Positions 26,858 through 36,900 of a DNA stretch of 64,000 nucleotides are shown one piece after another. The stretch comes from an uncultured Prevotellaceae bacterium. Its GTDB lineage: Bacteria; Bacteroidota; Bacteroidia; Bacteroidales; Bacteroidaceae. The DNA is taken from NCBI GenBank assembly GCA_900318115.1, contig ONJJ01000010.1, positions 22,895 through 86,894 on the forward strand, read 5' to 3'. The first letter of the stretch is position 1, and the number at the start of each line of letters is the position of its first letter. The notes under the pieces are model-generated. The model searched no databases. It saw nothing but the letters and a program-made list of their open reading frames with translations, and was not told where the DNA came from. The position numbers were made by a program, and so were the translations under genes.

Positions 26858-26888
26858 TTGGAAGAATACATCGTTTGATGTACCTTTG
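26858..26888 (+). promoter_or_regulatory. Promoter of pepD
   Basis: TTG (26858-26860) and TACCTTTG (26881-26888) are 20 bases apart on the plus strand. The leader to ATG 26973 is ~80 bases. It faces the minus-strand box at 26905-26912, so the two transcripts would overlap head-on at their starts. Confidence 0.65.
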
Positions 26889-26904
26889 TGGCTGAAAAAC
26901 GGTG

Positions 26905-26912
26905 CAAAGATA
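26905..26912 (-). promoter_or_regulatory. Promoter -7 element of the small membrane protein gene
   Basis: TATCTTTG on the minus strand, 74 bases before ATG 26831. No good -33 element is visible. Confidence 0.5.
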
Positions 26913-26972
26913 AGCAATCTTGCTCTCGCGCGCTACTTTTCTTGCCTACTTTAACCTAATTTAGCAGTATAA

Positions 26973-28418
26973 ATGGAAAAGATTGAACTAAAACCCGCTC
27001 ATGTGTTCGAGATGTTCGCTCGAATTAATGCTGTTCCGCGTCCTTCGAAGCGCGAAGAGAAGATGATTGACTTCCTTCGTCGGTTCGGAGAAGACCTCGG
27101 ATTGGAGACCAAGGTTGACGAAACCGGCAATGTCCTCATCCGCAAACCTGCCACTCCAGGTATGGAGGGGAAACCCACCATCATTCTCCAGAGTCACATG
27201 GACATGGTTTGCGAGAAGAACAACGATGTGGACTTCGACTTCGACCGCGACGCTATCCAGACCTACATCGACGGCGAATGGATGAAGGCCAAGGGCACCA
27301 CTCTGGGGGCGGACGACGGTATCGGTTGCGCAATGGAGATGGCCATCTTGGCCGACAATACCATCAAGCACGGTCCCATTGAGTGCGTGTTCACTCGCGA
27401 CGAGGAGACGGGACTGACGGGTGCCGAGGGTATGCAACCTGGTTTCATGACCGGTCAGATGCTCATCAACCTCGATTCGGAGGACGAAGGGGAACTGTTC
27501 GTCAGCTGTGCTGGCGGTTGCCGCACAGAGGCCACATTCCGTTTCTCGCCAGAGGCAGCGCCCGAAGGCGCTTTCTTCCTCCGCCTGACTATCAAGGGCC
27601 TGACGGGTGGTCACAGCGGAGATGATATTGACAAGAAACGTGCCAACGCCAACAAGTTGCTGGCGCGCTACCTCTATGATGGCATGAAAGAGTGGGGACT
27701 GCGCCTGAGCGATATTCAGGCCGGCGGTCTGCACAACGCCATCCCTCGCGAAGCCAGTTGTCTGGTGGCAATCCCTAATAAATATAAGGAACAGGCGCGC
27801 GTGAAGTGGAACGTCTTTGCCGCCGAGGTGCAGGAGGAGTTCTGCACGACAGAACCCACGATGGAGTTCCTGCTGGAGAGTGCCGAGGCTGCTGCCACCG
27901 TGCTGCCGGCGGACGTCAACTGCCGACTTATCAGCGCCCTGCAGGCTGTGGACAATGGCGTCTATGCCATGAGTCAAGACATTGCTCTTGTGGAGACAAG
28001 CAGCAACCTGGCCAGTATCAAGCAGACAGAACCGGGTGTCATCCGCATCAACAGCAGCCAGCGTAGCTCCCTGCTTTCGAACCGACTGAATATGGCTCAC
28101 ACAGTGGCCGCCGTGTTCGAACTGGCAGGTGCCGAAGTGGAGATTGGCGAAGGATATCCTGGTTGGGCCATGAATCCGAAGAGTGAGATCCTGCGCATCG
28201 CCCGCGAGCAGTATGTGCGTCTGTTCCAGAAGGAACCCGTGGTGCGTGGCATCCATGCTGGATTGGAGTGCGGACTGTTCTCCGAGAAGTATCCCGGACT
28301 GGACATGGTCAGCTTTGGTCCCACACTGCGTGGTGTGCATTCGCCCGACGAGCGCCTGCTGATTCCCACCGTGGATATGGTGTGGCGCCACCTGCTTGCC
28401 ATTCTGGAGAATGTGTAA
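26973..28418 (+). CDS. pepD: Aminoacyl-histidine dipeptidase (PepD, M20 family)
   Basis: 481 residues, matching PepD. Zinc-ligand and catalytic blocks are ILQSHMDMVCE (His ~75), TLGADDGIGCAME (Asp ~114), FTRDEETGLTGAEG (Glu 144-145), LINLDSEDEGELFVSCAGG, and a C-terminal GIHAGLECGLFSEKYPGLD that supplies the last His/Glu. It hydrolyses a range of dipeptides including X-His in the cytoplasm. It is expressed from the promoter at 26858-26888 and followed by the palindromic repeat at 28437-28455. Confidence 0.93.
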   Translation: MEKIELKPAHVFEMFARINAVPRPSKREEKMIDFLRRFGEDLGLETKVDETGNVLIRKPATPGMEGKPTIILQSHMDMVCEKNNDVDFDFDRDAIQTYIDGEWMKAKGTTLGADDGIGCAMEMAILADNTIKHGPIECVFTRDEETGLTGAEGMQPGFMTGQMLINLDSEDEGELFVSCAGGCRTEATFRFSPEAAPEGAFFLRLTIKGLTGGHSGDDIDKKRANANKLLARYLYDGMKEWGLRLSDIQAGGLHNAIPREASCLVAIPNKYKEQARVKWNVFAAEVQEEFCTTEPTMEFLLESAEAAATVLPADVNCRLISALQAVDNGVYAMSQDIALVETSSNLASIKQTEPGVIRINSSQRSSLLSNRLNMAHTVAAVFELAGAEVEIGEGYPGWAMNPKSEILRIAREQYVRLFQKEPVVRGIHAGLECGLFSEKYPGLDMVSFGPTLRGVHSPDERLLIPTVDMVWRHLLAILENV

Positions 28419-28430
28419 AGAGCAGACTCA

Positions 28431-28464
28431 CCCCGGCTCTCCCTTGTAGGGAGGGGGTAGTTAC
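28431..28464. repeat. CTCCCT palindromic repeat downstream of pepD (copy A)
   Basis: CTCCCT (28439-28444), loop TGT, AGGGAG (28448-28453). The 15-base core CTCCCTTGTAGGGAG recurs exactly, inverted, at 28530-28546, and the flank GTTACTTT is also shared. It could act as pepD's terminator hairpin. Confidence 0.8.
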
Positions 28465-28480
28465 TTTCAAGATTAGGAAT

Positions 28481-30082
28481 ATGTCGAAGATTATCAAGCC
28501 AAAAGAATTATTATCAAAAGTAACCATTCCCTCCCTACAAGGGAGGGCGGGGGAAGTGTCTGTCCTTTTTCTGTTTCTTTTTCTTCCTCTTTTCTTCTCC
28601 TGCGACGACTACGACTCGTTCACCACAGACCGCAACGCCACGCTGAGCTTCAGCCGTGACACCCTGCAGTTCGATACCTTGCTGACCACTGTGCCCTCGT
28701 CCACGCTGACGCTGGCCGTGTACAATCATGGTGACAAGGGTCTGCGTATCAGTGAGGTGTGGCTGGAACAAGGTACCAACAGCCCTTTCCGCGTCAATAT
28801 CGACGGTCAGGACATGAGCCGCTCGGCGGCGAATCATGTGGAAGACTTCGAGGTGCGCAGGCGTGACAGTATTATCGTGCGTGCCGAGGTCACCCTGCCT
28901 GAGTTCCAGTCGGATGCCCCCCGCGAGGTCAAGGACGCCTTGGTCTTCCGATTGGAGAGTGGCATAGAGGCGCGCGTGCCGCTTATCGTGGTGGGACGCA
29001 ATGCCTTCTTCATGCGTGCGCGTACCTTATTAAATGATACCGTGCTCACGGCTCGCCGACCCATAGTTGTCTACGACAGCCTGGTTGTCGGCCCGTTGGC
29101 AACTCTGACGCTGCAGGCTGGTACTCAGCTCCTGTTCCACAACGATGCCAACATGATTGTCCGCGGACGTCTGCTGGCCGAGGGCACGCTGGATGCACCT
29201 GTGGTGCTTCGTGGCGACCGGACGGATCGAATGTTCGACAACCTCCCCTACGACAACCTGCCCAACCGATGGGGCGGGGTAGTGCTCACCGCAGAAAGTA
29301 AGGACCACGAACTCAATTACTTGGACTTGCACAGCGGCGGCTTTGGCATTCGTTGTGACAGTTCCTCGCTGGACGAGCGTAAGCTCCTGCTGACCAATAG
29401 CATCATCCATAACATTGGCGGCCATGGCCTGGATCTGATGCACAGCCGGGTGGAAGTCGCCAACACGCAGATTTCCAACACCCAAGGTTGCTGCGTCAAC
29501 CAGTTGGGCGGCAGTTCGTCCTTCGTCCATTGCACGTTGGCTCAGTTCAATTCCATCTCGGTCTTAGGACGGACGGCGCTGAAAGTAACCTGCTGGAATG
29601 AAGAATCGTATGTCCCGTTGGAGCGTGCGGACTTCATCAACTGTGTGGTCACGGGCTACGAAGACGATGTCATCCTCGTGGATCCTTTGGAGCCTGATTC
29701 TGTGCTTCCCCAGGTGGATGACCCGCAAGTTAATTATTCCTTTTCCAACTGCTTCCTTGCCACAGAGATACCCGACTTGGAAATCTACACCTCTCGCTTC
29801 TCGCAAATCGTCTATGACTTGAAGACCAGTACCGATGTGTGGGGTTCTTCGTCCTCATCGGACGACTCGGAGACGCCTCGCCACGAGAAGAACTTCACCC
29901 TCTTCGACACCAAGAATTTCCTCTATGACTTCACGCCTGTGGAGAATTCTCCCATCCGTGGCATCGCGGATCCGGCCTACAGTGCAGCCTGGACTCTGGA
30001 CCGCCTCGGCCGCAGTCGTATGGCGGACGGTGCGCCCGATGCGGGGTGCTACGAGTACACAAATTCTGCGAAAAACGATTGA
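28481..30082 (+). CDS. Beta-helix repeat lipoprotein of unknown function
   Basis: 533 residues. The lipobox is unusual in place: LFLFLFLPLFFSCDDYD, with Cys ~42, preceded by a 25-residue N-region (MSKIIKPKELLSKVTIPSLQ...). Residues ~17-25 (IPSLQGRAGE) are encoded by an inverted copy of the CTCCCT repeat. The middle third has parallel beta-helix spacing (GGVVLTAESKDHELNYLDL, LLLTNSIIHNIGGHGLDLMH, VANTQISNTQGCCVNQLGG, SFVHCTLAQF). The C-terminus GRSRMADGAPDAGCYEY resembles choice-of-anchor beta-helix proteins. It is predicted to sit in the outer membrane or periplasm. Homologues often lie by thrS in relatives (recalled, not checked). Confidence 0.75.
   Translation: MSKIIKPKELLSKVTIPSLQGRAGEVSVLFLFLFLPLFFSCDDYDSFTTDRNATLSFSRDTLQFDTLLTTVPSSTLTLAVYNHGDKGLRISEVWLEQGTNSPFRVNIDGQDMSRSAANHVEDFEVRRRDSIIVRAEVTLPEFQSDAPREVKDALVFRLESGIEARVPLIVVGRNAFFMRARTLLNDTVLTARRPIVVYDSLVVGPLATLTLQAGTQLLFHNDANMIVRGRLLAEGTLDAPVVLRGDRTDRMFDNLPYDNLPNRWGGVVLTAESKDHELNYLDLHSGGFGIRCDSSSLDERKLLLTNSIIHNIGGHGLDLMHSRVEVANTQISNTQGCCVNQLGGSSSFVHCTLAQFNSISVLGRTALKVTCWNEESYVPLERADFINCVVTGYEDDVILVDPLEPDSVLPQVDDPQVNYSFSNCFLATEIPDLEIYTSRFSQIVYDLKTSTDVWGSSSSSDDSETPRHEKNFTLFDTKNFLYDFTPVENSPIRGIADPAYSAAWTLDRLGRSRMADGAPDAGCYEYTNSAKND
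28511..28557. repeat. CTCCCT palindromic repeat inside the lipoprotein signal region (copy B)
   Basis: CCCTCCCT (28529-28536), loop ACA, AGGGAGGG (28540-28547), a perfect 8-bp stem, inverted relative to the copy at 28431-28464. It is translated in frame as PSLQGRAGE ahead of the hydrophobic signal segment. Confidence 0.85.
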
Positions 30083-30136
30083 TTTGTGTCGAAAAAAACT
30101 CTTTTTGATTCATTTAGCGGAGAAAATGTCAATTTC

Positions 30137-30170
30137 TTTGCGGTCATTCGGAAAGAAAGTTGTAATTTTG
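30137..30170 (+). promoter_or_regulatory. Promoter of the thrS operon
   Basis: TTTG (30137-30140) and TAATTTTG (30163-30170) with a 22-base spacer. The leader to ATG 30214 is ~40 bases, too short for a T-box. Confidence 0.7.
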
Positions 30171-30213
30171 CGGCCGTTATTGTGAATTTATAAAAAAAGA
30201 AAAAGATACAAGC

Positions 30214-32166
30214 ATGATTAAGATTACGCTTCCCGATGGCTCCGTTCTCGAACGCGAGGCTGGCGTCACGGGTTATGAAATCGCTCAGAGTATTTCACCG
30301 CGTCTGGCTGCCGAGGTCCTCTCGTGCAGCGTTAATGGCGAGACGGTGGAACTGAACCACCCCATCATGGAGGATGCCCAGCTGGTGCTCTTCAAGTGGG
30401 ACGACGAACAGGGCAAGCACACCTTCTGGCACACCAGTGCCCACTTGCTGGCCGAGGCGCTGCAGGAACTCTATCCCGGCGTCCAGTTCGGATTTGGTCC
30501 TGCCATCGAGAACGGCTTCTATTATGATGTCGTGCTGCCCGAAGGCAAGCAGATCAGCGAAGGCGATTTCACCACCATTGAAGAGAAGATGAAGGAACTG
30601 GCTTCGAAGAAGGAGCCCGTGGTCCGCCACGATATTTCCAAGGCCGATGCCCTCAAGCTCTTTGCTGCCGATGGCCAGACGTTTAAGTGTGAACACATCG
30701 ACCAGGACCTCGCTGACGGTACCATCACCACTTATACTCAGGGCAACTTTACAGATCTCTGCCGCGGTCCCCACTTGGTCAACACCGGCGACATCAAGGT
30801 CGTCAAGCTCACCAGCGTGGCCGGTTGCTTCTGGCGCGGCGATGCAGCCCGCGAGAGCATGCAGCGCCTCTATGGCATCAGCTTCCCCAAGAAAAAGATG
30901 CTCGACGAATACCTGCTCATGCTGGAGGAAGCCAAAAAGCGCGACCACCGCAAGATTGGCAAGGAAATGGAACTCTTCATGTTCAGCGAGCGTGTAGGTA
31001 AGGGCCTGCCCATCTGGCTTCCCAAAGGCACCGACCTTCGCCTGCGATTGCAGGAGATGCTGCGCAAGATTCAGAAGCAGTACGGTTACCAGGAGGTCAT
31101 CACTCCTAACATTGGTGGCAAGATCCTCTATCAGACCTCTGGTCACTGGGATCACTACGGCAAGGACAGCTTCCAGCCCATTCAGACACCTGAGGAGGGT
31201 GAGGAATACCTGCTGAAGCCCATGAACTGCCCCCACCACTGCGAGATTTTCGCCAACCGTCCTCGTTCCTACAAGGAGCTGCCCTTCCGCTGCGCCGAGT
31301 TCGGCACGGTCTATCGTTATGAGATGAGCGGCGAACTGCACGGACTCACCCGTGTGCGCTGCTTCACTCAGGACGACGCTCACATCTTCTGCCGCCCCGA
31401 CCAGGTGAAGCAGGAGTTCACCAATGTCATCGACATCATCCAGCGTGTGTTCTCCACCTTCAACTTCAGCGACGACAACGTCGAGGTGCAGATTTCCCTG
31501 CGTGACCCCAACGACAAGGAGAAATACATCGGTTCCGATGAGGACTGGGCCAGTGCCGAGCAGGCCATCGTCGACGCTTGCGCCGAGAAGGGCATGAAGG
31601 CTCGCAAGGAAATCGGTGAGGCCGCTTTCTATGGCCCCAAGCTCGACTTCATGGTTAAGGACGCCATCGGCCGCCGTTGGCAGCTGGGTACGATCCAGGT
31701 CGACTATCAGTTGCCCCAGCGCTTCCAGCTGGAGTACACCGGCGAGGACAACCAGAAGCATCGCCCCGTCATGATCCACCGTGCACCCTTCGGAAGCATG
31801 GAACGTTTCGTGGCTGTGCTCATTGAGCACACGGCTGGTCAGTTCCCCCTCTGGCTCACACCTGACCAGGTGGTTCTGCTGCCCATCAGCGACAAGTACA
31901 TCGACTACGCCAAGAAAGTTCAGCAGTACCTCGACAAGAACAACGTCCGCACCATCATTGACGACCGTGCGGAGAAGATTGGTCGCAAGATCCGCGACAA
32001 CGAGATGAAACACATCCCCTATCTGCTTATCGTGGGCGAAAAAGAGGAAGCAGAAGGCACCGTAAGTGTACGTCGACAGGGTCAAGGAGACCAAGGAAGC
32101 ATGAAATTCGAGGATTTTGCAAAGAAAATCAACGAAGAAGTGCGTAGTATGACAGAAAAGTATTAA
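30214..32166 (+). CDS. thrS: Threonyl-tRNA synthetase
   Basis: 650 residues with the full class II architecture: TGS domain (1-62), editing domain (~70-235, [12 protein letters not shown] with the HxxxH zinc-like motif and [10 protein letters not shown]), catalytic core (~245-540: [10 protein letters not shown] with a zinc Cys, [44 protein letters not shown]) and anticodon-binding domain (~545-650). It charges tRNA-Thr in the cytoplasm and hydrolyses Ser-tRNA-Thr. It heads thrS-infC-rpmI-rplT. Confidence 0.96.
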   Translation: MIKITLPDGSVLEREAGVTGYEIAQSISPRLAAEVLSCSVNGETVELNHPIMEDAQLVLFKWDDEQGKHTFWHTSAHLLAEALQELYPGVQFGFGPAIENGFYYDVVLPEGKQISEGDFTTIEEKMKELASKKEPVVRHDISKADALKLFAADGQTFKCEHIDQDLADGTITTYTQGNFTDLCRGPHLVNTGDIKVVKLTSVAGCFWRGDAARESMQRLYGISFPKKKMLDEYLLMLEEAKKRDHRKIGKEMELFMFSERVGKGLPIWLPKGTDLRLRLQEMLRKIQKQYGYQEVITPNIGGKILYQTSGHWDHYGKDSFQPIQTPEEGEEYLLKPMNCPHHCEIFANRPRSYKELPFRCAEFGTVYRYEMSGELHGLTRVRCFTQDDAHIFCRPDQVKQEFTNVIDIIQRVFSTFNFSDDNVEVQISLRDPNDKEKYIGSDEDWASAEQAIVDACAEKGMKARKEIGEAAFYGPKLDFMVKDAIGRRWQLGTIQVDYQLPQRFQLEYTGEDNQKHRPVMIHRAPFGSMERFVAVLIEHTAGQFPLWLTPDQVVLLPISDKYIDYAKKVQQYLDKNNVRTIIDDRAEKIGRKIRDNEMKHIPYLLIVGEKEEAEGTVSVRRQGQGDQGSMKFEDFAKKINEEVRSMTEKY

Positions 32167-32225
32167 CTTTGCGCCCGAAATACGAAACAACATACACTAA
32201 CATTCGTCCCGAGAGGGCGACCTGA

Positions 32226-32906
32226 ATGAAGAAAGACAACATCAAGAGCCAGTACCGTGTCAACGAACAGATACGCGTACGTGAAGTCCGAATCGTAGGC
32301 GATGACATTGAGTCCACCGTCATGAACACACGCGACGCCATCCGACTTGCAGAGCAGAAGGGTGTGGACCTCGTGGAGATTTCTCCCAATGCCACGCCTC
32401 CTGTGTGCCGACTCATCGATTACTCCAAGTTCCTCTATCAGCAGAAGAAGCGCCAGAAGGAGATGAAGGCCAAGCAAGTCAAGATTGAAGTTAAGGAAAT
32501 CCGTTTCGGACCACAGACCGACGACCACGACTACAACTTCAAGCTGAAGCATGCCCAAGGTTTCCTTTCCGATGGCGACAAGGTGAAGGCCTATGTCTTC
32601 TTCCGCGGTCGCAGCATCCTTTTCAAGGAACAGGGTGAGGTGCTCCTCCTCCGTTTCGCTCAGGATCTGGAGGAATACGGCAAGGTGGAATCTATGCCTG
32701 TGCTCGAGGGCAAGCGTATGACCATGTTCATCGCACCCAAGAAAACGGCACCCAAGAAGGTCGAACTGCCCGAGGACGACGAAGATGACGTCGAGGAAGG
32801 GCTGGACGAAGAGGACGTGCAGGAGCCCGCTCGCAAGAAACCCCAGCAGAAGGCCCAGAAGGAATACACTGGTCCCAAGGTGGAAGGCGAGGACTTCGAC
32901 GACTGA
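32226..32906 (+). CDS. infC: Translation initiation factor IF-3 with acidic/basic C-terminal extension
   Basis: 226 residues. The N-domain is [19 protein letters not shown], the linker helix [20 protein letters not shown], and the C-domain [35 protein letters not shown], and [18 protein letters not shown]. Residues ~175-226 are an extra tail with an acidic block ([18 protein letters not shown]) and a basic block; IF-3 is normally ~170-180 residues, so this is an extension. It prevents subunit joining and checks the start codon. The initiator appears to be a plain ATG at 32226 rather than the rare codon used for autoregulation in E. coli. Confidence 0.94.
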   Translation: MKKDNIKSQYRVNEQIRVREVRIVGDDIESTVMNTRDAIRLAEQKGVDLVEISPNATPPVCRLIDYSKFLYQQKKRQKEMKAKQVKIEVKEIRFGPQTDDHDYNFKLKHAQGFLSDGDKVKAYVFFRGRSILFKEQGEVLLLRFAQDLEEYGKVESMPVLEGKRMTMFIAPKKTAPKKVELPEDDEDDVEEGLDEEDVQEPARKKPQQKAQKEYTGPKVEGEDFDD

Positions 32907-33018
32907 CGTCCCGAAGGATTTTAGTGATAGAAGATGAATGGACCCAGGATTGCTCGCGCAGCCTAATCCTATTTATCTGAAATCATGAAGTCATCAAGTA
33001 GTAAAAGACGGATTGCGC

Positions 33019-33041
33019 GCTGCGCCCGGTATATGCGCAGC
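33019..33041 (+). promoter_or_regulatory. Possible regulatory hairpin before rpmI
   Basis: GCTGCGC (33019-33025) pairs with GCGCAGC (33035-33041) in the 176-base gap between infC and rpmI. In many bacteria ribosomal protein L20 represses this operon through RNA structures here. The match to an L20 site is not shown by sequence alone. Confidence 0.35.
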
Positions 33042-33082
33042 CGCGTCCTTGCATTAAATAACAATTTAAACCAAACAAAAAA

Positions 33083-33280
33083 ATGCCAAAAGTAAAGACT
33101 AATTCCGCAGCAAAGAAGAGATTCGTGCTCACCGGAACGGGTAAGATCAAGCGTCACCACGCTTATCACAGCCACATCCTGACAAAGAAAACCAAGAAGC
33201 AGAAGCGCAACCTGCAGCACGCTGACCTCGTCGTCACCGCCAACCGCAAGCAGGTCCGCGAACTCCTCCTCCTTCGCTAA
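33083..33280 (+). CDS. rpmI: 50S ribosomal protein L35
   Basis: 65 residues, starting [31 protein letters not shown] in pieces of the L35 signature (PKxKTxxxAxKRF, GKIKRxxAxxSH). It is very basic, as expected. It lies between infC and rplT in the conserved order. Confidence 0.95.
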   Translation: MPKVKTNSAAKKRFVLTGTGKIKRHHAYHSHILTKKTKKQKRNLQHADLVVTANRKQVRELLLLR

Positions 33281-33406
33281 TCCCAAATCAGGTAACGAGT
33301 TAAACAAGTATTTCTCTAAAGAAGAAATCACCCAAAGTCAAATCGAACGCTGAGCAACAAAGAAATTTATCCGTAAATTCGCTTACGTTCACAAACAAAC
33401 AAAATT

Positions 33407-33751
33407 ATGCCAAGATCAGTAAATCACGTTGCTTCACGTGCAAAGAGAAAGAGAATCCTGAAGCTCACCCGCGGCTACTTCGGTGCCCGCAAGAACGTCT
33501 GGACCGTTGCCAAGAACACTTGGGAGAAGGGTCTGACCTATGCCTATCGCGACCGCAAGAACAAGAAGCGCAGCTTCCGCGCCTTGTGGATTCAGCGTAT
33601 CAATGCAGCTGCTCGCATGGAAGGCATGAGCTACAGCCAGCTGATGGGTGCCCTGCACAAGGCAGGTGTCGAGATCAACCGCAAGGTGCTCGCCGACCTC
33701 GCCATGAACCACTTCGAAGCCTTCAAGGCTATCGTCGACAAGGTGAAGTAA
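33407..33751 (+). CDS. rplT: 50S ribosomal protein L20
   Basis: 114 residues with the L20 signature: [19 protein letters not shown], then [35 protein letters not shown] and [19 protein letters not shown]. It binds 23S rRNA early in assembly and may repress its own operon. It is the last gene of thrS-infC-rpmI-rplT and is followed by a terminator. Confidence 0.96.
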   Translation: MPRSVNHVASRAKRKRILKLTRGYFGARKNVWTVAKNTWEKGLTYAYRDRKNKKRSFRALWIQRINAAARMEGMSYSQLMGALHKAGVEINRKVLADLAMNHFEAFKAIVDKVK

Positions 33752-33783
33752 GGCATTGTCCTCTGTCCTTTGACTGAAAGAAA

Positions 33784-33812
33784 GAAGCCCCGCCAGTTTT
33801 TGGTGGGGCTTC
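33784..33812 (+). terminator. Terminator of the thrS-infC-rpmI-rplT operon
   Basis: GAAGCCCCGCC (33784-33794) pairs with GGTGGGGCTTC (33802-33812, one G-T) around AGTTTTT. The 3' side has few Ts (TCTGTGG), so it may work with Rho. Confidence 0.75.
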
Positions 33813-33830
33813 TCTGTGGTTGGGGGGGCC

Positions 33831-33970
33831 GGTTCTCTCGGTTCTCTCGGTTCTCCTGGAAGTCCTGGCTTCTCCTGGAAGTCCTGAATTCTCTTGGAAG
33901 TCCTGGCTTCTCTGGAAGTCCTGAATTCTCCTGGAAGTCCTGGCTTCTCTGGAAGTCTAGGAAGTCCTGA
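33831..33970. repeat. Tandem repeat, 10-bp then 18/19-bp units
   Basis: Three GGTTCTC(TC/CT)G units of 10 bp are followed from 33854 by five units of 19, 19, 19, 18 and 19 bp that alternate TGGAAGTCCTGGCTTC and TGGAAGTCCTGAATTC, and then a decayed sixth. It sits between the rplT terminator and the end of the convergent GH97 gene. Frames over it encode only repeats. Confidence 0.85.
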
Positions 33971-33986
33971 GGTCCCGCGGTTTGTT

Positions 33987-36900
33987 TTATTGCGCGGTGA
34001 CTTGCATCACGAATCCTCCTCCGCTGGCGAGGTGTAAGTGCAGTGGCTTGCCGTCGAAGGCTGGTTGAGAGACGGCGTAGTCCTCAGCGTTGTTGTCGGC
34101 GTTAGGACCGTCGGCATAGAGAGTGATATGTGGGTTGCCGCTGATGCCGAGAGCCGCGGCGAGGTCGAGGGTGAGGTCGCGGGCATCCCAGTTCGTCTGT
34201 CCGCCCACCCACCAGGTACTTCCCTTGCGGCGGGCTACGACAATGTATTCTCCCATCTTGGCGCTGATGACGCGCGTCTCGTCCATATCATTGGGGATGG
34301 AGGCGAGGAAGCGGGTGTAGTCCGGTTCGGCTTCGTAGGCTGTGGCGGCATCGGCCAGCATGGTCAGCGGCGAGTCGTGGATGACATAGGTGGCGAGTTG
34401 GTGACAACGTGTGCCCATGGAGACAGGCTGCGTGTAAACGACTGCATAGGTGGAGCGTGTGCCGTTGCGCATGGCGCCGGGTGTGTAGTCCACGAAGCCT
34501 GCCATGCCGCGGATGAAGGGGAAGGTGACATCGTACAGCGGCATGTCCTTCTTGTCGGAGTTCCACTTCACTTCTTCCATGCCGAACACGCTCTCGATGT
34601 TCACCAGGTTGGGGTAGGTGCGGTTCATGCCCGTAGGCTTCCAGAAACCGTGATAGTCCAGCAGGAGGTGGTGGCGTGCGCAGACTTCGGCAATGCGATA
34701 GGCCATCTCCACGGCCGTCTGGTCATCGCGGTCGAGGAAATCGACCTTGAATCCCTTGACTCCCATGGCGGCGTACTTCTTGCAGGCCTCTTCAAGGTGC
34801 TCGTCCAGCACATTGAACACCGTCCAGAGGATGATGCCCACACCTTTCTGGCGGCCATAGTCCACCAGCGCCTGCACGTCAATCTCTGGAATGCTCTGCA
34901 TCAGTTCGCCCTTGTTGGAGTCGTACCAACCCTCGTCGAGAATGGCATATTGCAGGCCGTACTGGGCGGCGAAGTCGATGTAATACTTGTAAGTGTCCAT
35001 ATTGATGCCTGCTTTGAAGGGAACGCCCTTGAGGTTCCATGCGTGCCACCAATCCCAGGCGCTCTTGCCCGTGTGAATCCATGAGGTGTCGCCGATTCGG
35101 TTGGGCGAGGCCAGGGCATAGACGAGGTTGGATGTGGGCATCTGCCGGTCGTCGGTGGTCACGCACATCACGCGCCAGGGCAGTGTGCGTGCCCCCTGTG
35201 TCTTGGCGATGTAGTTCTCCGTTTCGGTCACGTGGCTCATGCCCCGATAGCTGTAGTATTCCATCTTCTTCGGGTAGCGTGCGAGTGCGCTTTGCAACTT
35301 GCCTTCCACAGGACGCAGGAACATACCGGGGTAGGCTTCGAGGTCAGATTCCAGAATGGTCACCTTGGCACGACCGAAATCCATGGTGATGGGCATGAAC
35401 GCCCATTGGTCCTGAAGCTTCGACAGTTGGTCGGTGGTGTAGATGTTCTGGAAGGCCATGGCCTCGGGTTTCTTGGGATTGGTCGTGTAGGCCAGGTAGG
35501 TCACGGGGTCTCCTTCGGGAGCGAAGACTGCTACTTCGTCAGCAATGACCAGAGGCTGCTTGGCCGTCTGAATGAAGCGGTAGGCCACGCCGTCGTCGTA
35601 AGCCCTGAATTCTATGCTCAGGTCGGACGTGAGGCGGAAGGTCTGTGCGTTCCAGGTGGCATCGAAACTCTTCTGGCGGTAGGCGAAGGCGTCGATGTGC
35701 TCCTTCCGACTCTCTTGCTTCGTGAGTTTCAGTTTCAGGGATTCGTCTTTGCCATCAATGTCGAGGGCGGCGCGGCCATCCGTGAGCAGGGGCTGGCCAT
35801 CGAGCTCTATGCTGTAGGTCACTTGGTTGTCTTTCAGGCCGATTGTTGTTGCGAGACGGCCATTGGGGGAGGTCAGATGCCGACTTGCAGAGACCTGAAG
35901 ATTGTAGGGAAAGGTGCGTGCCTGCTCCTCTGCATGGCGGCGTCCACGACCGCGTTCGCCGGATTGGTGACGCTGTGTGGGAGCCCCCATCACCACTAAA
36001 TACAATTCCTTCACGTCGTGATCGCGGGGAGCTGTGTAGCTCACGCGCGCGCGTTCCTTATTATATATGGGGCTGTACTGGCAGTTTCCGTTGTCCAACA
36101 AGGCAACGAATCCATAGCGCCAGCCTGCATCAGCCTCTGAGCTATTGCCCTGGAATTCGACGTCTATGCGTTCTCCGCGAAGTGGTCTGGGCATCATTCG
36201 TGCATCGAATCCTCCGGCCTCGGGAGCTCCGGCCGTTGGCAGCTGCGGCCAGTGCCCTGCATAGGGGCGGGTCTCCTGGCGGGCATGCTTGAAGTCCAGG
36301 AAGATGGTATGGCGATTGGCCTCGAAGAGGTCGTCGTTGAACTGCGCGGTTGTCATGTGGGCGAGTCGGATGAAGGCATCGGCGGGGTCTTCGGGATTCT
36401 GGGCGGTCTTGTAGATATCGCCGATGATGTCCAGTCCATGGTTCTGCGACCACCATTCGAGCACGTAGGGCGAATGGTAGATGTTCTCCCAGTGAAGGAA
36501 CGCCTTGTGTGGCGTGCGCTGGTAGGCCTGCCAGTGATAGAGCTCATCGCGCACCCAGTAGGGGTTTACGTGCCAGAGCATCCATTGTGATGTCATCTCG
36601 AAAAATCCACCGCCGAACCATCGTCCTTGCTCAGGCTTGTCGGAATCCTGGGTGTCTATGAACTGGTCTGTGGCAGATGAGGCTCGGCGCTGCTCGGACT
36701 GTGCCTTCTTGTCGCAGTGTACCTGCATCTGGAAGCTGTGGCCGAGTTCGTGGGCCACGCAGTTCAGCGAGCGATCCTGCAGGCGGTTGGGCGCCACCCA
36801 GAAGGCGCCGATGAACTCATCGTAGTCGCCGCCGTAGGCTGTGCCCTCGAGCGAGTAGTTGAGCATGACCATCATGCGGTACTTCTCTGCGTTGGAGCCT

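Noticed and set aside
30295-32193. A 632-codon frame opposite thrS (and similar long frames opposite the debranching enzyme and pfp)
   Set aside because: They are antisense shadows caused by codon bias in highly expressed genes; the sense proteins are unambiguous.
33770-33970. A 66-codon Ser/Trp-rich frame after rplT
   Set aside because: It encodes the rplT terminator and the tandem repeat only.
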